DNA from: Prevotella sp.
GTDB lineage: Bacteria; Bacteroidota; Bacteroidia; Bacteroidales; Bacteroidaceae
Direction: 5' to 3'
Length of the DNA stretch: 15,964 nt
NCBI GenBank assembly: GCA_017442765.1
Contig: JAFRZC010000101.1
Span: 1 to 15,964, forward strand
Each line of letters starts with the position of its first letter. The stretch's first letter is position 1. A program made the translations under genes and the position numbers. The notes beneath the pieces are model-generated. The model made no database searches and had not been told where the DNA came from. It saw only the letters and a list, made by a program, of their open reading frames with translations. Below are positions 6,210 to 12,984 of this stretch, piece after piece.

Positions 6210-7532
6210 TTACTGTTCGATGATTTCAAAACCGCAGTAGGGCACGAGTGCACGGGGGATGCGTATGCCCTCGGCGGTCTGGTTGTTCTCGAGTATGGCT
6301 GCGACGATACGGGGCAGGGCGAGTGCCGAGCCGTTGAGCGTGTGGCAAAGCTCAATCTTCTTGTCCTCGGCATGGCGGTAGCGGCACTTCAGACGGTTGG
6401 CCTGATAGGTGTCGAAGTTGCTGACCGACGACACTTCAAGCCAGCGGCCTTGTGCCTCGGAATAGACCTCGAAGTCGTAGCAGATGGCCGAGGTGAACGA
6501 CTGGTCGCCGCCGCAGAGCAGGAGGATGCGGTAGGGCAGCTCGAGCTTTTTGAGCAGGCCTTCCACGTGTTCGAGCATCTCGCGGTGACTCTCGCGTGAG
6601 TGTTCGGGTGTGTCGATGCGCACAATCTCTATCTTCGAGAACTCATGCAGGCGGTTCAAGCCGCGTACGTTGGCTCCGTAGGAACCGGCCTCGCGGCGGA
6701 AGCACTGGGTGTAGGCGCAGTTCTTCACAGGCAGGTCGCGCTCGTCGAGAATCACGTCGCGGTAGATGTTGGTTACGGGCACCTCGGCGGTGGGAATGAG
6801 ATAGAGGTCGTCGATCTCGCAATGGTACATCTGCCCTTCCTTGTCGGGCAACTGGCCGGTGCCGTAGCCCGAGTCGGCATTGACGACGGTGGGCGGCATA
6901 ATCTCGGTATATCCGGCCTTGCGTGCCTCGTCGAGGAAGAAGTTGATGAGCGCGCGCTGCAACTGTGCGCCTTTGCCGATATAGACAGGGAAGCCTGCCC
7001 CCGTGATCTTCACGCCAAGGTCGAAATCGATGAGATTGTATTTTTTCGCCAGCTCCCAGTGGGGGAGGGGGGCATCCAATCCCAATGTGGGGTTCACGGT
7101 CCAGTTGCCCACGGTGTCGTCGGGTGTGCATTCCTTGAGGTTGCTTTTCACCACGCGGTTCTGTTCGGCGGTCTTGCCCTCAGGCACCTCGTCGTAGGGG
7201 ATATTCGGTATTTGGCAGAGCAGGGCGTTGACCTCCTCCTGGGCCTTGTCCATCGTCTCCTGAAGTTCCTTGTCTTTCTGCTTGAGGGCAGACACCTGCT
7301 GCTTGATTTGCTCGGCCTCGTCGCGCTTGCCCTGTTTCATGAGCATTCCAATCTGTGCGGCCATCTGCTTGGCTTGCTGCTTGGTGGCATCGAGCTGCTG
7401 CTGAGCCTCTCGGCGCTGGCGGTCTGTTGCGATGACCTGTCCGATGGCCTCTCGTGCGCCTTCAAAGTGTTTCTTTTCCAAGCCGCGTATCACGCGCTCG
7501 GTATCTTCTGTGATGAGTTTAAGTGTAAGCAT
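6210..7532 (-). CDS. serS: Seryl-tRNA synthetase
   Basis: SerS charges tRNA-Ser with serine in the cytoplasm. The 440-residue protein has the expected order. An N-terminal helical arm of about residues 20-110 is rich in Lys, Gln and Glu and forms the long antiparallel coiled coil that grips the tRNA. A class II catalytic core follows, with motif 2 visible as CFRREAGSYGANVRGLNRLHEF and motif 3 as GSALALPRIVAAILENNQ, and a C-terminal IRIPRALVPYCGFE. The ATG at 7532 gives a standard N-terminus (MLTLKLITEDTERV). A Bacteroidetes -7 element sits 36 bases upstream. The gene lies downstream of rplU-rpmA on the same strand but is separated by 340 bases of repeats, so it probably has its own promoter. 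Confidence 0.97.
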   Translation of the reverse strand: MLTLKLITEDTERVIRGLEKKHFEGAREAIGQVIATDRQRREAQQQLDATKQQAKQMAAQIGMLMKQGKRDEAEQIKQQVSALKQKDKELQETMDKAQEEVNALLCQIPNIPYDEVPEGKTAEQNRVVKSNLKECTPDDTVGNWTVNPTLGLDAPLPHWELAKKYNLIDFDLGVKITGAGFPVYIGKGAQLQRALINFFLDEARKAGYTEIMPPTVVNADSGYGTGQLPDKEGQMYHCEIDDLYLIPTAEVPVTNIYRDVILDERDLPVKNCAYTQCFRREAGSYGANVRGLNRLHEFSKIEIVRIDTPEHSRESHREMLEHVEGLLKKLELPYRILLLCGGDQSFTSAICYDFEVYSEAQGRWLEVSSVSNFDTYQANRLKCRYRHAEDKKIELCHTLNGSALALPRIVAAILENNQTAEGIRIPRALVPYCGFEIIEQ

Positions 7533-7568
7533 AATGTTTGCTGTGTATTACCGTATATTATATGTTTT

Positions 7569-7577
7569 GCAAAATTA
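7569..7577 (-). promoter_or_regulatory. Probable -7 element for serS
   Basis: Read leftward, TAATTTTGC fits TAnnTTTG plus a pyrimidine, 36 bases before the serS ATG. It sits immediately downstream (in the leftward sense) of the palindrome array, whose last unit starts 22 bases away and so reaches the expected -33 area. Confidence 0.5.
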
Positions 7578-7598
7578 CGAAAAAAAATCTATTGCATG

Positions 7599-7747
7599 AA
7601 ATTCTCACGAGAATTTTTGCTGAACGACGGTCTTTCGCACGAAATTTTCACGAGAATTTGTTGCCAAACATATATCTTTCGGCTCAAATTCCCTAGGGAA
7701 TTTCCAGTGAGACATATATCTTTCAGCCTAAATTCCCTAGGGAATTT
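7599..7747. repeat. Tandem array of four 18-bp palindromes, period 43-44 bases
   Basis: Dyads lie at 7599-7616, 7642-7659, 7686-7703 and 7730-7747, with centre spacings of 43, 44 and 44 bases. Units 1 and 2 read AAATTCTC-AC-GAGAATTT, with one T for C change in unit 2. Units 3 and 4 are the perfect palindrome AAATTCCCTAGGGAATTT. Between the dyads the spacers share a TCTTTCG/TCTTTCA core, and two of them share ACATATATCTTTC. The outer arms are constant while the inner three base pairs change on both sides together (CTC/GAG to CCC/GGG). This points to selection or copying of the dyad itself. Confidence 0.9.
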
Positions 7748-7795
7748 TTGTCGGTCGGCGGTCTTCTGCCGACGGGTAAGTGTGTTGTCGGGTTG

Positions 7796-7846
7796 CAACC
7801 AACAAACATCCCGAAGCCTTTTGCGACTTCGGGATGCTGTTGGTTG
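7796..7846 (-). terminator. Long hairpin downstream of rpmA, possible terminator
   Basis: An inner 10-bp stem, CATCCCGAAG (7807-7816) with CTTCGGGATG (7827-7836), is extended past a small bulge by 9 more pairs, CAACCAACA (7796-7804) with TGTTGGTTG (7838-7846). It starts 27 bases after the rpmA stop. No T tract follows on the leftward strand, so it may stabilise the mRNA end or need Rho instead of acting as a classic terminator. Confidence 0.6.
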
Positions 7847-7873
7847 TCTGGAATAACTTGTTCACTACGTTTT

Positions 7874-8137
7874 TTAAGCCTCGGCTGCGGGGATTACCGA
7901 GACGATGCTCTTGTCGCAACGTGTCTTGCGGAACTGAACGGTTCCATCGACGAGTGCATAGAGCGTGTCGTCCTTACCCATAGCCACGTTTGTTCCGGCA
8001 TTGTGCTTTGAGCCGCGCTGGCGAACGATGATGTTGCCTGCGACGCAGCGCTGGCCGCCGAAAATCTTGACGCCTAATCTTTGCGAAGCCGATTCGCGTC
8101 CGTTCTTGGAACTACCTACACCTTTTTTATGTGCCAT
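7874..8137 (-). CDS. rpmA: Large-subunit ribosomal protein bL27
   Basis: bL27 reaches toward the peptidyl transferase centre of the 50S subunit. The 87-residue protein is full length and highly typical: [16 protein letters not shown] at the start, then [18 protein letters not shown], and [20 protein letters not shown]. The N-terminus begins directly with MAHKK, without the extension that some Firmicutes must cleave. The gene follows rplU after 20 bases, the usual pair. Unusually for this genome, a consensus Shine-Dalgarno sequence lies 8 bases before the ATG. A long hairpin lies just downstream. Confidence 0.98.
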   Translation of the reverse strand: MAHKKGVGSSKNGRESASQRLGVKIFGGQRCVAGNIIVRQRGSKHNAGTNVAMGKDDTLYALVDGTVQFRKTRCDKSIVSVIPAAEA

Positions 8138-8145
8138 AATGTTGT

Positions 8146-8152
8146 CCTCCTT
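8146..8152 (-). promoter_or_regulatory. Consensus Shine-Dalgarno site of rpmA
   Basis: Read leftward, AAGGAGG lies 8 bases before the ATG at 8137. Most genes in the window, and Bacteroidetes genes generally, have no such site. This may ensure independent loading of ribosomes on rpmA in the short gap after rplU. Confidence 0.8.
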
Positions 8153-8157
8153 GCGTT

Positions 8158-8475
8158 TTACGCGATTACTTGTTTAACTTCAACCTGTGTGTACTGCTGG
8201 CGATGGCCGTTCTTTTTGCGATAGCCCTTGCGGCGCTTCTTCTTGAAGACAATCACCTTGTCGCCCTTTACGAGCGGGTTCAACACTTCTACTACAACTT
8301 TCGCACCCTCTACGGTCGGTGCGCCTACCGTGACAGCACCCTCGTTATCGACGAGCAGCACTTTGTCATACTCAACAGTCTGGCCTTCCTCGGCATCATT
8401 GATGCGGTTCACGAAGAGCTTTTTGCCCTGCTCGACCTTGAACTGCTGACCGTTAATTTCTACAATTGCGTACAT
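8158..8475 (-). CDS. rplU: Large-subunit ribosomal protein bL21
   Basis: bL21 binds 23S rRNA in the 50S subunit. The 105-residue product shows the family start [25 protein letters not shown]. The RNA-binding C-terminal block follows, with [20 protein letters not shown] and then the TQVEVKQV end. It is the first gene of a two-gene unit with rpmA. The leader of roughly 75 bases contains hairpins and a repeated GGGCAC/GTGCCC element that could serve autoregulation; this is inference. A Bacteroidetes -7 element lies upstream, divergent from the M49 peptidase gene. Confidence 0.98.
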   Translation of the reverse strand: MYAIVEINGQQFKVEQGKKLFVNRINDAEEGQTVEYDKVLLVDNEGAVTVGAPTVEGAKVVVEVLNPLVKGDKVIVFKKKRRKGYRKKNGHRQQYTQVEVKQVIA

Positions 8476-8510
8476 TATAAATAAAAAATAAACGGTTTCC
8501 GCGAGGCGAC

Positions 8511-8549
8511 GGGCACCGTGCCCATGCTTCCTTGAGCCCCCTCGGAGTC
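8511..8549 (-). promoter_or_regulatory. Structured 5' leader of rplU-rpmA
   Basis: In the leftward transcript, a first hairpin pairs UUUGA-x-UCC with GGG-x-UCAAG around GAGG (about 8551-8530). A second forms from GGGCA-CGG-UGCCC (8523-8511). The middle GGGCAC can also pair with an upstream GUGCCC (8560-8555), giving a competing fold, but that copy overlaps the predicted -7 element and may not be transcribed. Ribosomal protein operons often carry autoregulatory leaders. Whether this is one cannot be decided from one sequence. Confidence 0.4.
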
Positions 8550-8558
8550 AAATCGGGC

Positions 8559-8567
8559 ACAAAGGTA
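8559..8567 (-). promoter_or_regulatory. -7 element for rplU-rpmA
   Basis: Read leftward, TACCTTTGT matches TAnnTTTG plus a pyrimidine, and a TTTG (at 8587-8584) lies about 16 bases further upstream. Transcription would begin near 8553, giving a leader of roughly 75 bases. Confidence 0.6.
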
Positions 8568-8610
8568 CGAAAATTTTTGGAAACAAAAAAATAAAATCGC
8601 GAAAAAGTTG

Positions 8611-8619
8611 TATCTTTGC
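8611..8619 (+). promoter_or_regulatory. -7 element abutting the M49 peptidase start
   Basis: TATCTTTGC is a full match to TAnnTTTG plus a pyrimidine. It ends only 3 bases before the ATG at 8623, so transcription from it would begin at or just after the start codon. Confidence 0.55.
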
Positions 8620-8622
8620 ACC

Positions 8623-10548
8623 ATGATAACAAATAAAGCAGGTAGTTTTTGCTATGCCGACGAGCGTTTTGCCGATGTGCAAATGCTCAGGTATCGGCTT
8701 AACGGGTTTGAAAAATTGTCGCTCCGTCAGAAGAAATATATCTATTATCTGGCAAAGGCCACGCTTTGCGGGCGCGACATCGCGACCGACCAGTTCGGCC
8801 GATACAATCTTCAGATTAGAAAGGCACTGGAAACGGTTTATGAGCAATATCAAGGCGACCGAACTGCTGCGGAGTTTCGTGCGTTGGAGGTCTATCTGAA
8901 GCGTGTGTGGTTCTCCAACGGCATCTATCATCACTACGGGTGTGAGAAGTTCGTGCCGGGGTTTACGCGAGATTTCCTCGTCAAGGAGCTTGCTTTGGCG
9001 GGCGCGAACCTGCCAGACGAGGTACTCGATGTGATGTTCGACCCTGCCGTGCTGCCCAAGCGCGTGAACAAGGCCGACGGGGAAGACCTCGTGCTCACCT
9101 CCGCCTGCAATTTCTATGAGAATGTGACTCAACAAGAGGTTGAGGCATACTATGCTCAAATGAAGAATGCCGCCACCGACACGCCACCTTCCTACGGGTT
9201 GAACTCAAAACTGGTGAAACGAAACGGCAAGATTGCCGAGGAGCGGTGGACGGCCAATGGACTCTATGGCGCGGCCGTCGAGCGTATTGTCTATTGGCTG
9301 GAGAAGGCAAGGTCGTGTGCCGAGAACGAACAACAGAAAAAAGTTATTAATTTACTTGTAAAATATTATCAGTCAGGAGACTTAAACATTTTTGATGAAT
9401 ATTCCATAGAATGGCTGAGAGAGCAGGAGGGACAGGTGGATTTCATCAACGGCTTCATCGAGGTTTATGGTGATCCGTTGGGGTTGAAAGGCTCGTGGGA
9501 GGGCATCGTTGAGTATAAGGACCTGGAGGCCACTCGCCGCACACGAACCATCAGCGACAACGCCCAGTGGTTTGAGGACCATTCGCCGGTGGACGGGCGT
9601 TTTAAGAAGAAAGAGGTAACGGGTGTCACGGCCAACGTCGTGTGTGCGGCCATGCTCGGCGGCGACGAATACCCCTCGACCGCCATCGGCATCAATCTGC
9701 CCAATGCCGACTGGATACGTGCCCGCTACGGTTCGAAAAGTGTTACCATCGGCAATCTCACCGATGCCTACAATAAGGCAGCTCATGGCAATGGGTTCAA
9801 GGAGGAGTTTGTCATCGATGGCGAGACGCTGGAGATGATTGACCGCTATGGCGACCTATGCGACGACCTCCACACTGACTTGCACGAATGTCTCGGTCAT
9901 GGAAGCGGCCAGCTTCTGCCCACGACCGACCCCGATGCGCTCAAGGCCTACGGCAATACGATAGAGGAGGCGCGCGCCGACCTCTTCGGCTTGTACTATA
10001 TCGCCGATGAGAAACTGGTGGAGCTGGGGCTTCTTCCCGACATGGGGGCTCACCGCTCGCACTATTACACCTATCTGATGAACGGCCTCATGACCCAGCT
10101 CGTGCGCATCACCCCCGGCCACCAGATAGAAGAGGCGCACATGCGCAACCGCGCACTCATCGCCCACTGGGTTTTGGCACATGCCGACGGAGCCGTCGAG
10201 TTGATAAGGAAAGCAGGGAAGACTTATCTGCAAATAAACGACTATCGTCGCTTGCGCGAGTTGTTTGCCACGCTCCTCGTCGAAGTCCAGCGCATCAAGA
10301 GCGAAGGCGACTACGAGACTGCCCGCCATTTGGTGGAAACTTATGGCGTGCGTGTCAACGCAACGCTTCATGAGGAGATACTTGAGCGATACCGCCGTCT
10401 CGACCTCGCACCCTACAAAGGATTCATCAATCCGCGTATGACACCTGTCTATGATGCGGACGGTTGTCTGCGCGACATAGAGATTGATTATACGGAAACC
10501 TACGCACACCAAATGCTCAGATACAGCAAAGAATATGGATACTTGTGA
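8623..10548 (+). CDS. Dipeptidyl peptidase III (M49 zinc metallopeptidase), cytoplasmic type
   Basis: This 641-residue enzyme should release dipeptides from the N-termini of short peptides. The bacterial M49 zinc site is clear: HECLGH at residues 421-426 (zinc ligands His421 and His426, catalytic Glu422) and EEARAD at 448-453, whose Glu supplies the third ligand. The block GINLPNADWIRARYGSKSV and the C-terminal GYNE-like region RMTPVYDADG also fit the family. I recall Bacteroides relatives being mislabelled 'dihydrofolate reductase'. No signal peptide is present from the ATG at 8623, so it should act in the cytoplasm on peptides already imported. An upstream TTG at 8608 is possible but sits inside the promoter element. 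The last 14 bases overlap the AlkD-like gene. Confidence 0.93.
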   Translation: MITNKAGSFCYADERFADVQMLRYRLNGFEKLSLRQKKYIYYLAKATLCGRDIATDQFGRYNLQIRKALETVYEQYQGDRTAAEFRALEVYLKRVWFSNGIYHHYGCEKFVPGFTRDFLVKELALAGANLPDEVLDVMFDPAVLPKRVNKADGEDLVLTSACNFYENVTQQEVEAYYAQMKNAATDTPPSYGLNSKLVKRNGKIAEERWTANGLYGAAVERIVYWLEKARSCAENEQQKKVINLLVKYYQSGDLNIFDEYSIEWLREQEGQVDFINGFIEVYGDPLGLKGSWEGIVEYKDLEATRRTRTISDNAQWFEDHSPVDGRFKKKEVTGVTANVVCAAMLGGDEYPSTAIGINLPNADWIRARYGSKSVTIGNLTDAYNKAAHGNGFKEEFVIDGETLEMIDRYGDLCDDLHTDLHECLGHGSGQLLPTTDPDALKAYGNTIEEARADLFGLYYIADEKLVELGLLPDMGAHRSHYYTYLMNGLMTQLVRITPGHQIEEAHMRNRALIAHWVLAHADGAVELIRKAGKTYLQINDYRRLRELFATLLVEVQRIKSEGDYETARHLVETYGVRVNATLHEEILERYRRLDLAPYKGFINPRMTPVYDADGCLRDIEIDYTETYAHQMLRYSKEYGYL

Positions 10549-11089
10549 GAAAGTCAAGCAGATAAAGCGCTCATTTCGTCTGGAGATGAACGGCATTACC
10601 TCCCGCTCGATGCGTGAGAAGGGTGTCGGCTATCATCTCAACTGGGGCGTTCCCTATGTGCGCCTGAAAGAGATGGCAAAACCCTATGGCGAAGATGCCG
10701 ACCTTGCCCTTGCCCTTTGGCGGGAGGACATACGCGAGTGTAAGATTATGGCCGCGCTTATCATGCCCCCTTCGCGGATGACTGCCAGCCTTGCCAGTGA
10801 ATGGATGGCGCAGGTGAGGACGCAGGAGATGGCCGAGATGCTCGCGTTCAACTTGATACAGCATATCCCTGATGCCAGACAACTGGCGTTTGGTTGGATT
10901 GGAACGTCGGAACCCTTGCGCCAGATAGCCGGTCTCCATATGCTCACACGCTTGTTGCGCAAAGGCGAGATATGTGAACAAGCATGTCGTGAGCGGCTTT
11001 CTCGCAGGTGTGAGGAGTTATTGGGGGAGGGGAGTCTTGGTGTACGTCATGCTGCCATGAATACCCTTTTTGCCTTTGACGAATGGTAA
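10535..11089 (+). CDS. AlkD-like DNA alkylation repair protein (HEAT-like)
   Basis: The 184-residue product resembles the DNA alkylation repair enzyme family (AlkC/AlkD, PF08713), helical HEAT-like proteins that remove positively charged alkylated bases. The pattern MNGITSRSMREKGVGYHLNWGVPYVRLKEMA, followed by LALALWREDIRECKIMAALI, is the family's N-terminal helices. The rest is helical repeats ending GVRHAAMNTLFAFDEW. It is shorter than AlkD of Bacillus (about 235 residues) but near the length I recall for Bacteroidales homologues. The ATG at 10535 overlaps the peptidase stop by 14 bases, and an alternative start further upstream (10484) would add an unconserved-looking extension. Overlap suggests co-translation with the peptidase. 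I could not place a catalytic Asp with confidence, so the activity is uncertain. Confidence 0.75.
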   Translation: MDTCEKVKQIKRSFRLEMNGITSRSMREKGVGYHLNWGVPYVRLKEMAKPYGEDADLALALWREDIRECKIMAALIMPPSRMTASLASEWMAQVRTQEMAEMLAFNLIQHIPDARQLAFGWIGTSEPLRQIAGLHMLTRLLRKGEICEQACRERLSRRCEELLGEGSLGVRHAAMNTLFAFDEW

Positions 11090-11112
11090 AATAGGAGCTG
11101 ATAGTCAATTTT

Positions 11113-11140
11113 TTCATCCTTCATCCTTCATCTTTCATCC
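11113..11140. repeat. Four tandem copies of heptamer TTCATCC
   Basis: Units at 11113, 11120, 11127 and 11134 read TTCATCC, TTCATCC, TTCATCT and TTCATCC, followed by TTTTTT. The array ends 8 bases before the -7 element of the Fur-family gene, so it occupies the area where the -33 contact would be. Confidence 0.85.
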
Positions 11141-11148
11141 TTTTTTAT

Positions 11149-11157
11149 TATCTTTGC
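11149..11157 (+). promoter_or_regulatory. -7 element of the fur-purA unit
   Basis: TATCTTTGC is a perfect match to TAnnTTTG plus a pyrimidine, 15 bases before the ATG at 11173. No TTTG is present at the expected -33 distance; that position lies in the heptamer array. Confidence 0.65.
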
Positions 11158-11172
11158 ACGGGTTTTAATCAG

Positions 11173-11676
11173 ATGAATATAAAAATAGACGACGGCGTAA
11201 GGCGGAGATTAGACGAGTTCCTTGAGAGCAATAATCACAGGAAAACGCCAGAGCGGTATGCCATTCTTGAGATGGCATACCGCATGGACAGGCCGTTCAC
11301 AATAGAGGAGCTGGGCGAAAAGCTCGAAAAACGAAAGTTCCATGTCAGCAGAGCCACGCTCTACGCCACTATGCGTCTGTTCACGGAATTGCGTCTTGTT
11401 GTCAGGCATCGTTTTCTGGACGGTACATGGTATGAGCCTTGCTATAATCGTGGAAACCACTGCTATCAGATCTGTACGGTGTGCGGGAAGGCACTCGAGG
11501 TTGAGGCGCCTAATGTTAGTAATGCCGTGGAAGAGACAAAGTTCAAGTGGTTCCGTAAAGACGGATATGTCCTCTACGTCTATGGTATTTGCAGTTGGTG
11601 CAAGGCGAAAATGACCCGTCAGGCCAGGATGCAGGCAGAGGCGAAAAAGGTAAAAACAAACAGGAGAACAAAATGA
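11173..11676 (+). CDS. Fur-family metal-responsive transcriptional regulator
   Basis: The 167-residue protein has the Fur layout. It begins with a winged helix containing RKTPERYAIL (residues 23-32) and the recognition helix VSRATLYATMRLFTEL (58-73). A dimerisation half follows with two structural zinc pairs, Cys101-x-x-Cys104-Gly-Lys and Cys140-x-x-Cys143. The sensory metal site looks altered. The usual HHDH motif before the first Cys pair is GNHCYQ, with only His96 left, and the helix that normally carries a metal-binding His (about residues 33-40) has none. The basic C-terminus (KKVKTNRRTK) is an addition. I cannot say whether it senses iron, zinc, peroxide or something else. Its stop overlaps the purA start as ATGA. 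A heptamer array and a perfect -7 element lie upstream. Confidence 0.88.
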   Translation: MNIKIDDGVRRRLDEFLESNNHRKTPERYAILEMAYRMDRPFTIEELGEKLEKRKFHVSRATLYATMRLFTELRLVVRHRFLDGTWYEPCYNRGNHCYQICTVCGKALEVEAPNVSNAVEETKFKWFRKDGYVLYVYGICSWCKAKMTRQARMQAEAKKVKTNRRTK

Positions 11677-12947
11677 TTAAAGGAAAAGCAGATGTGCTCT
11701 TAGGTCTCCAGTGGGGCGACGAGGGTAAAGGAAAGGTTGTCGATGTGCTGACTCCGCAATACGATGTTGTCGCCCGTTTTCAGGGTGGCCCCAATGCCGG
11801 GCACACGCTTGAGTTTGAAGGACAGAAGTATGTGCTTCGGAGCATCCCCTCGGGAATCTTCCAAGGCGGAAAAGTAAATATAATCGGCAATGGTGTTGTC
11901 TTGGCGCCTGACCTCTTCATGGCCGAGGCGGAGGACTTGGCAAGGTGCGGCCACGAACTGAAGTCGCGCCTGTATATCTCTAAGAAGGCTCACCTCATCA
12001 TGCCTACCCACCGCCTGCTCGACGCGGCACAGGAAGCCGCCAAGGGCGTACAGAAGGTGGGCACCACGGGCAAGGGAATCGGCCCTACCTATACTGACAA
12101 GGTCTCGCGCAGCGGTCTTCGTGTGGGCGACATCCTTGAAGGTTTTGAGGAGAGATATGCCGCTCACAAGGCACGCCACCTTGATATGCTACGCACGTTC
12201 GGCTTCCCACTTCCCGCTGATTTTGCCGAGACGGAAAGCCGTTGGATGGAAGGCATCGCCTACATGCGCCAGTTCCCGCTTGTCGATAGTGAGCACGAGA
12301 TTAACCGCTTGCTTGCCGAAGGAAAGTCGGTGCTTTGCGAAGGCGCACAGGGTACGATGCTCGATGTCGATTTTGGCTCCTATCCTTTCGTCACATCATC
12401 GAATACCATCTGTGCCGGTGCATGCACCGGCTTGGGCATTGGGCCAAACAAGATAGGGAATGTCTATGGAATCATGAAAGCCTATTGTACGCGTGTCGGT
12501 GCGGGGCCTTTCCCCACCGAGCTCTTCGACAACGACGGCAGGAAGCTGCGCGACCTCGGCCACGAGTACGGAGCCGTCACGGGGCGTGAGCGACGTTGCG
12601 GATGGATTGACCTTGTGGCGCTGCGCTACAGCATCATGGTGAACGGCGTGACCGAGCTCATCATGATGAAGAGCGACGTACTCGACACCTTCCCCACCAT
12701 CAAAGCCTGCGTGGCTTATCGCCAAAATGGAGAGGTCATCAACCACTTCCCCTATTCCATTGACGAGGGCATTGAGCCGATATACGAGGAACTGCCCGGC
12801 TGGCAGACAGACATGACACATGTCACCCGTGAGGAGGATTTCCCGCCGGCTTTCAAGGCATACATCGAGTTCCTTGAGGCTCAGCTCAGCACCCCCATCG
12901 CCATTGTTTCGCTCGGTCCTGACCGCGAACAGACGATAAGATTATAG
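11673..12947 (+). CDS. purA: Adenylosuccinate synthetase
   Basis: PurA condenses IMP and aspartate using GTP, the first committed step from IMP to AMP. The 424-residue length is normal. Motifs are LQWGDEGKGK (residues 12-21, GTP loop with catalytic Asp16), GPNAGHT (His44, general acid), TTGKGIGPTYTDK, GRERRCGWID, and MKSDVLD for guanine recognition. I start at ATG 11673, because frames that begin further upstream overlap the Fur-family gene deeply and add no family sequence. The 4-base ATGA overlap implies that purA is translated after the regulator on one mRNA, so its level should follow the regulator's promoter. Confidence 0.97.
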   Translation: MIKGKADVLLGLQWGDEGKGKVVDVLTPQYDVVARFQGGPNAGHTLEFEGQKYVLRSIPSGIFQGGKVNIIGNGVVLAPDLFMAEAEDLARCGHELKSRLYISKKAHLIMPTHRLLDAAQEAAKGVQKVGTTGKGIGPTYTDKVSRSGLRVGDILEGFEERYAAHKARHLDMLRTFGFPLPADFAETESRWMEGIAYMRQFPLVDSEHEINRLLAEGKSVLCEGAQGTMLDVDFGSYPFVTSSNTICAGACTGLGIGPNKIGNVYGIMKAYCTRVGAGPFPTELFDNDGRKLRDLGHEYGAVTGRERRCGWIDLVALRYSIMVNGVTELIMMKSDVLDTFPTIKACVAYRQNGEVINHFPYSIDEGIEPIYEELPGWQTDMTHVTREEDFPPAFKAYIEFLEAQLSTPIAIVSLGPDREQTIRL

Positions 12948-12984
12948 GGGTATTTTTATGTTATGATGTCTATAAATTGTTATT

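Larger units (their letters stand above)
7533..7873. other. Gene-free region between rpmA and serS with palindrome array
   Basis: These 341 bases contain no credible gene. Going leftward from rpmA they hold a long imperfect hairpin (7796-7846), a small inverted repeat GTCGGC (7754-7759) with GCCGAC (7768-7773), the four-unit palindrome array (7599-7747), and an AT-rich serS promoter area. The translations in this stretch follow the repeats and resemble no protein family. Confidence 0.75.

Noticed and set aside
7599..7747. CRISPR array
   Set aside because: Only four short palindromic units, with linkers that are themselves similar to each other instead of unique spacers, and no cas genes in the window.
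7796..7846. T-box or amino-acid responsive leader of serS
   Set aside because: It lies over 260 bases upstream of serS, close to the rpmA stop, and no specifier loop or T-box sequence is visible.
6600..7856. Rightward open frame of 418 codons over serS
   Set aside because: Antisense to serS and running through the palindrome array; no family features.
11589..11672. N-terminal extension of PurA
   Set aside because: The extension lies in the Fur-family gene and adds residues with no PurA similarity; ATG at 11673 fits the family start.
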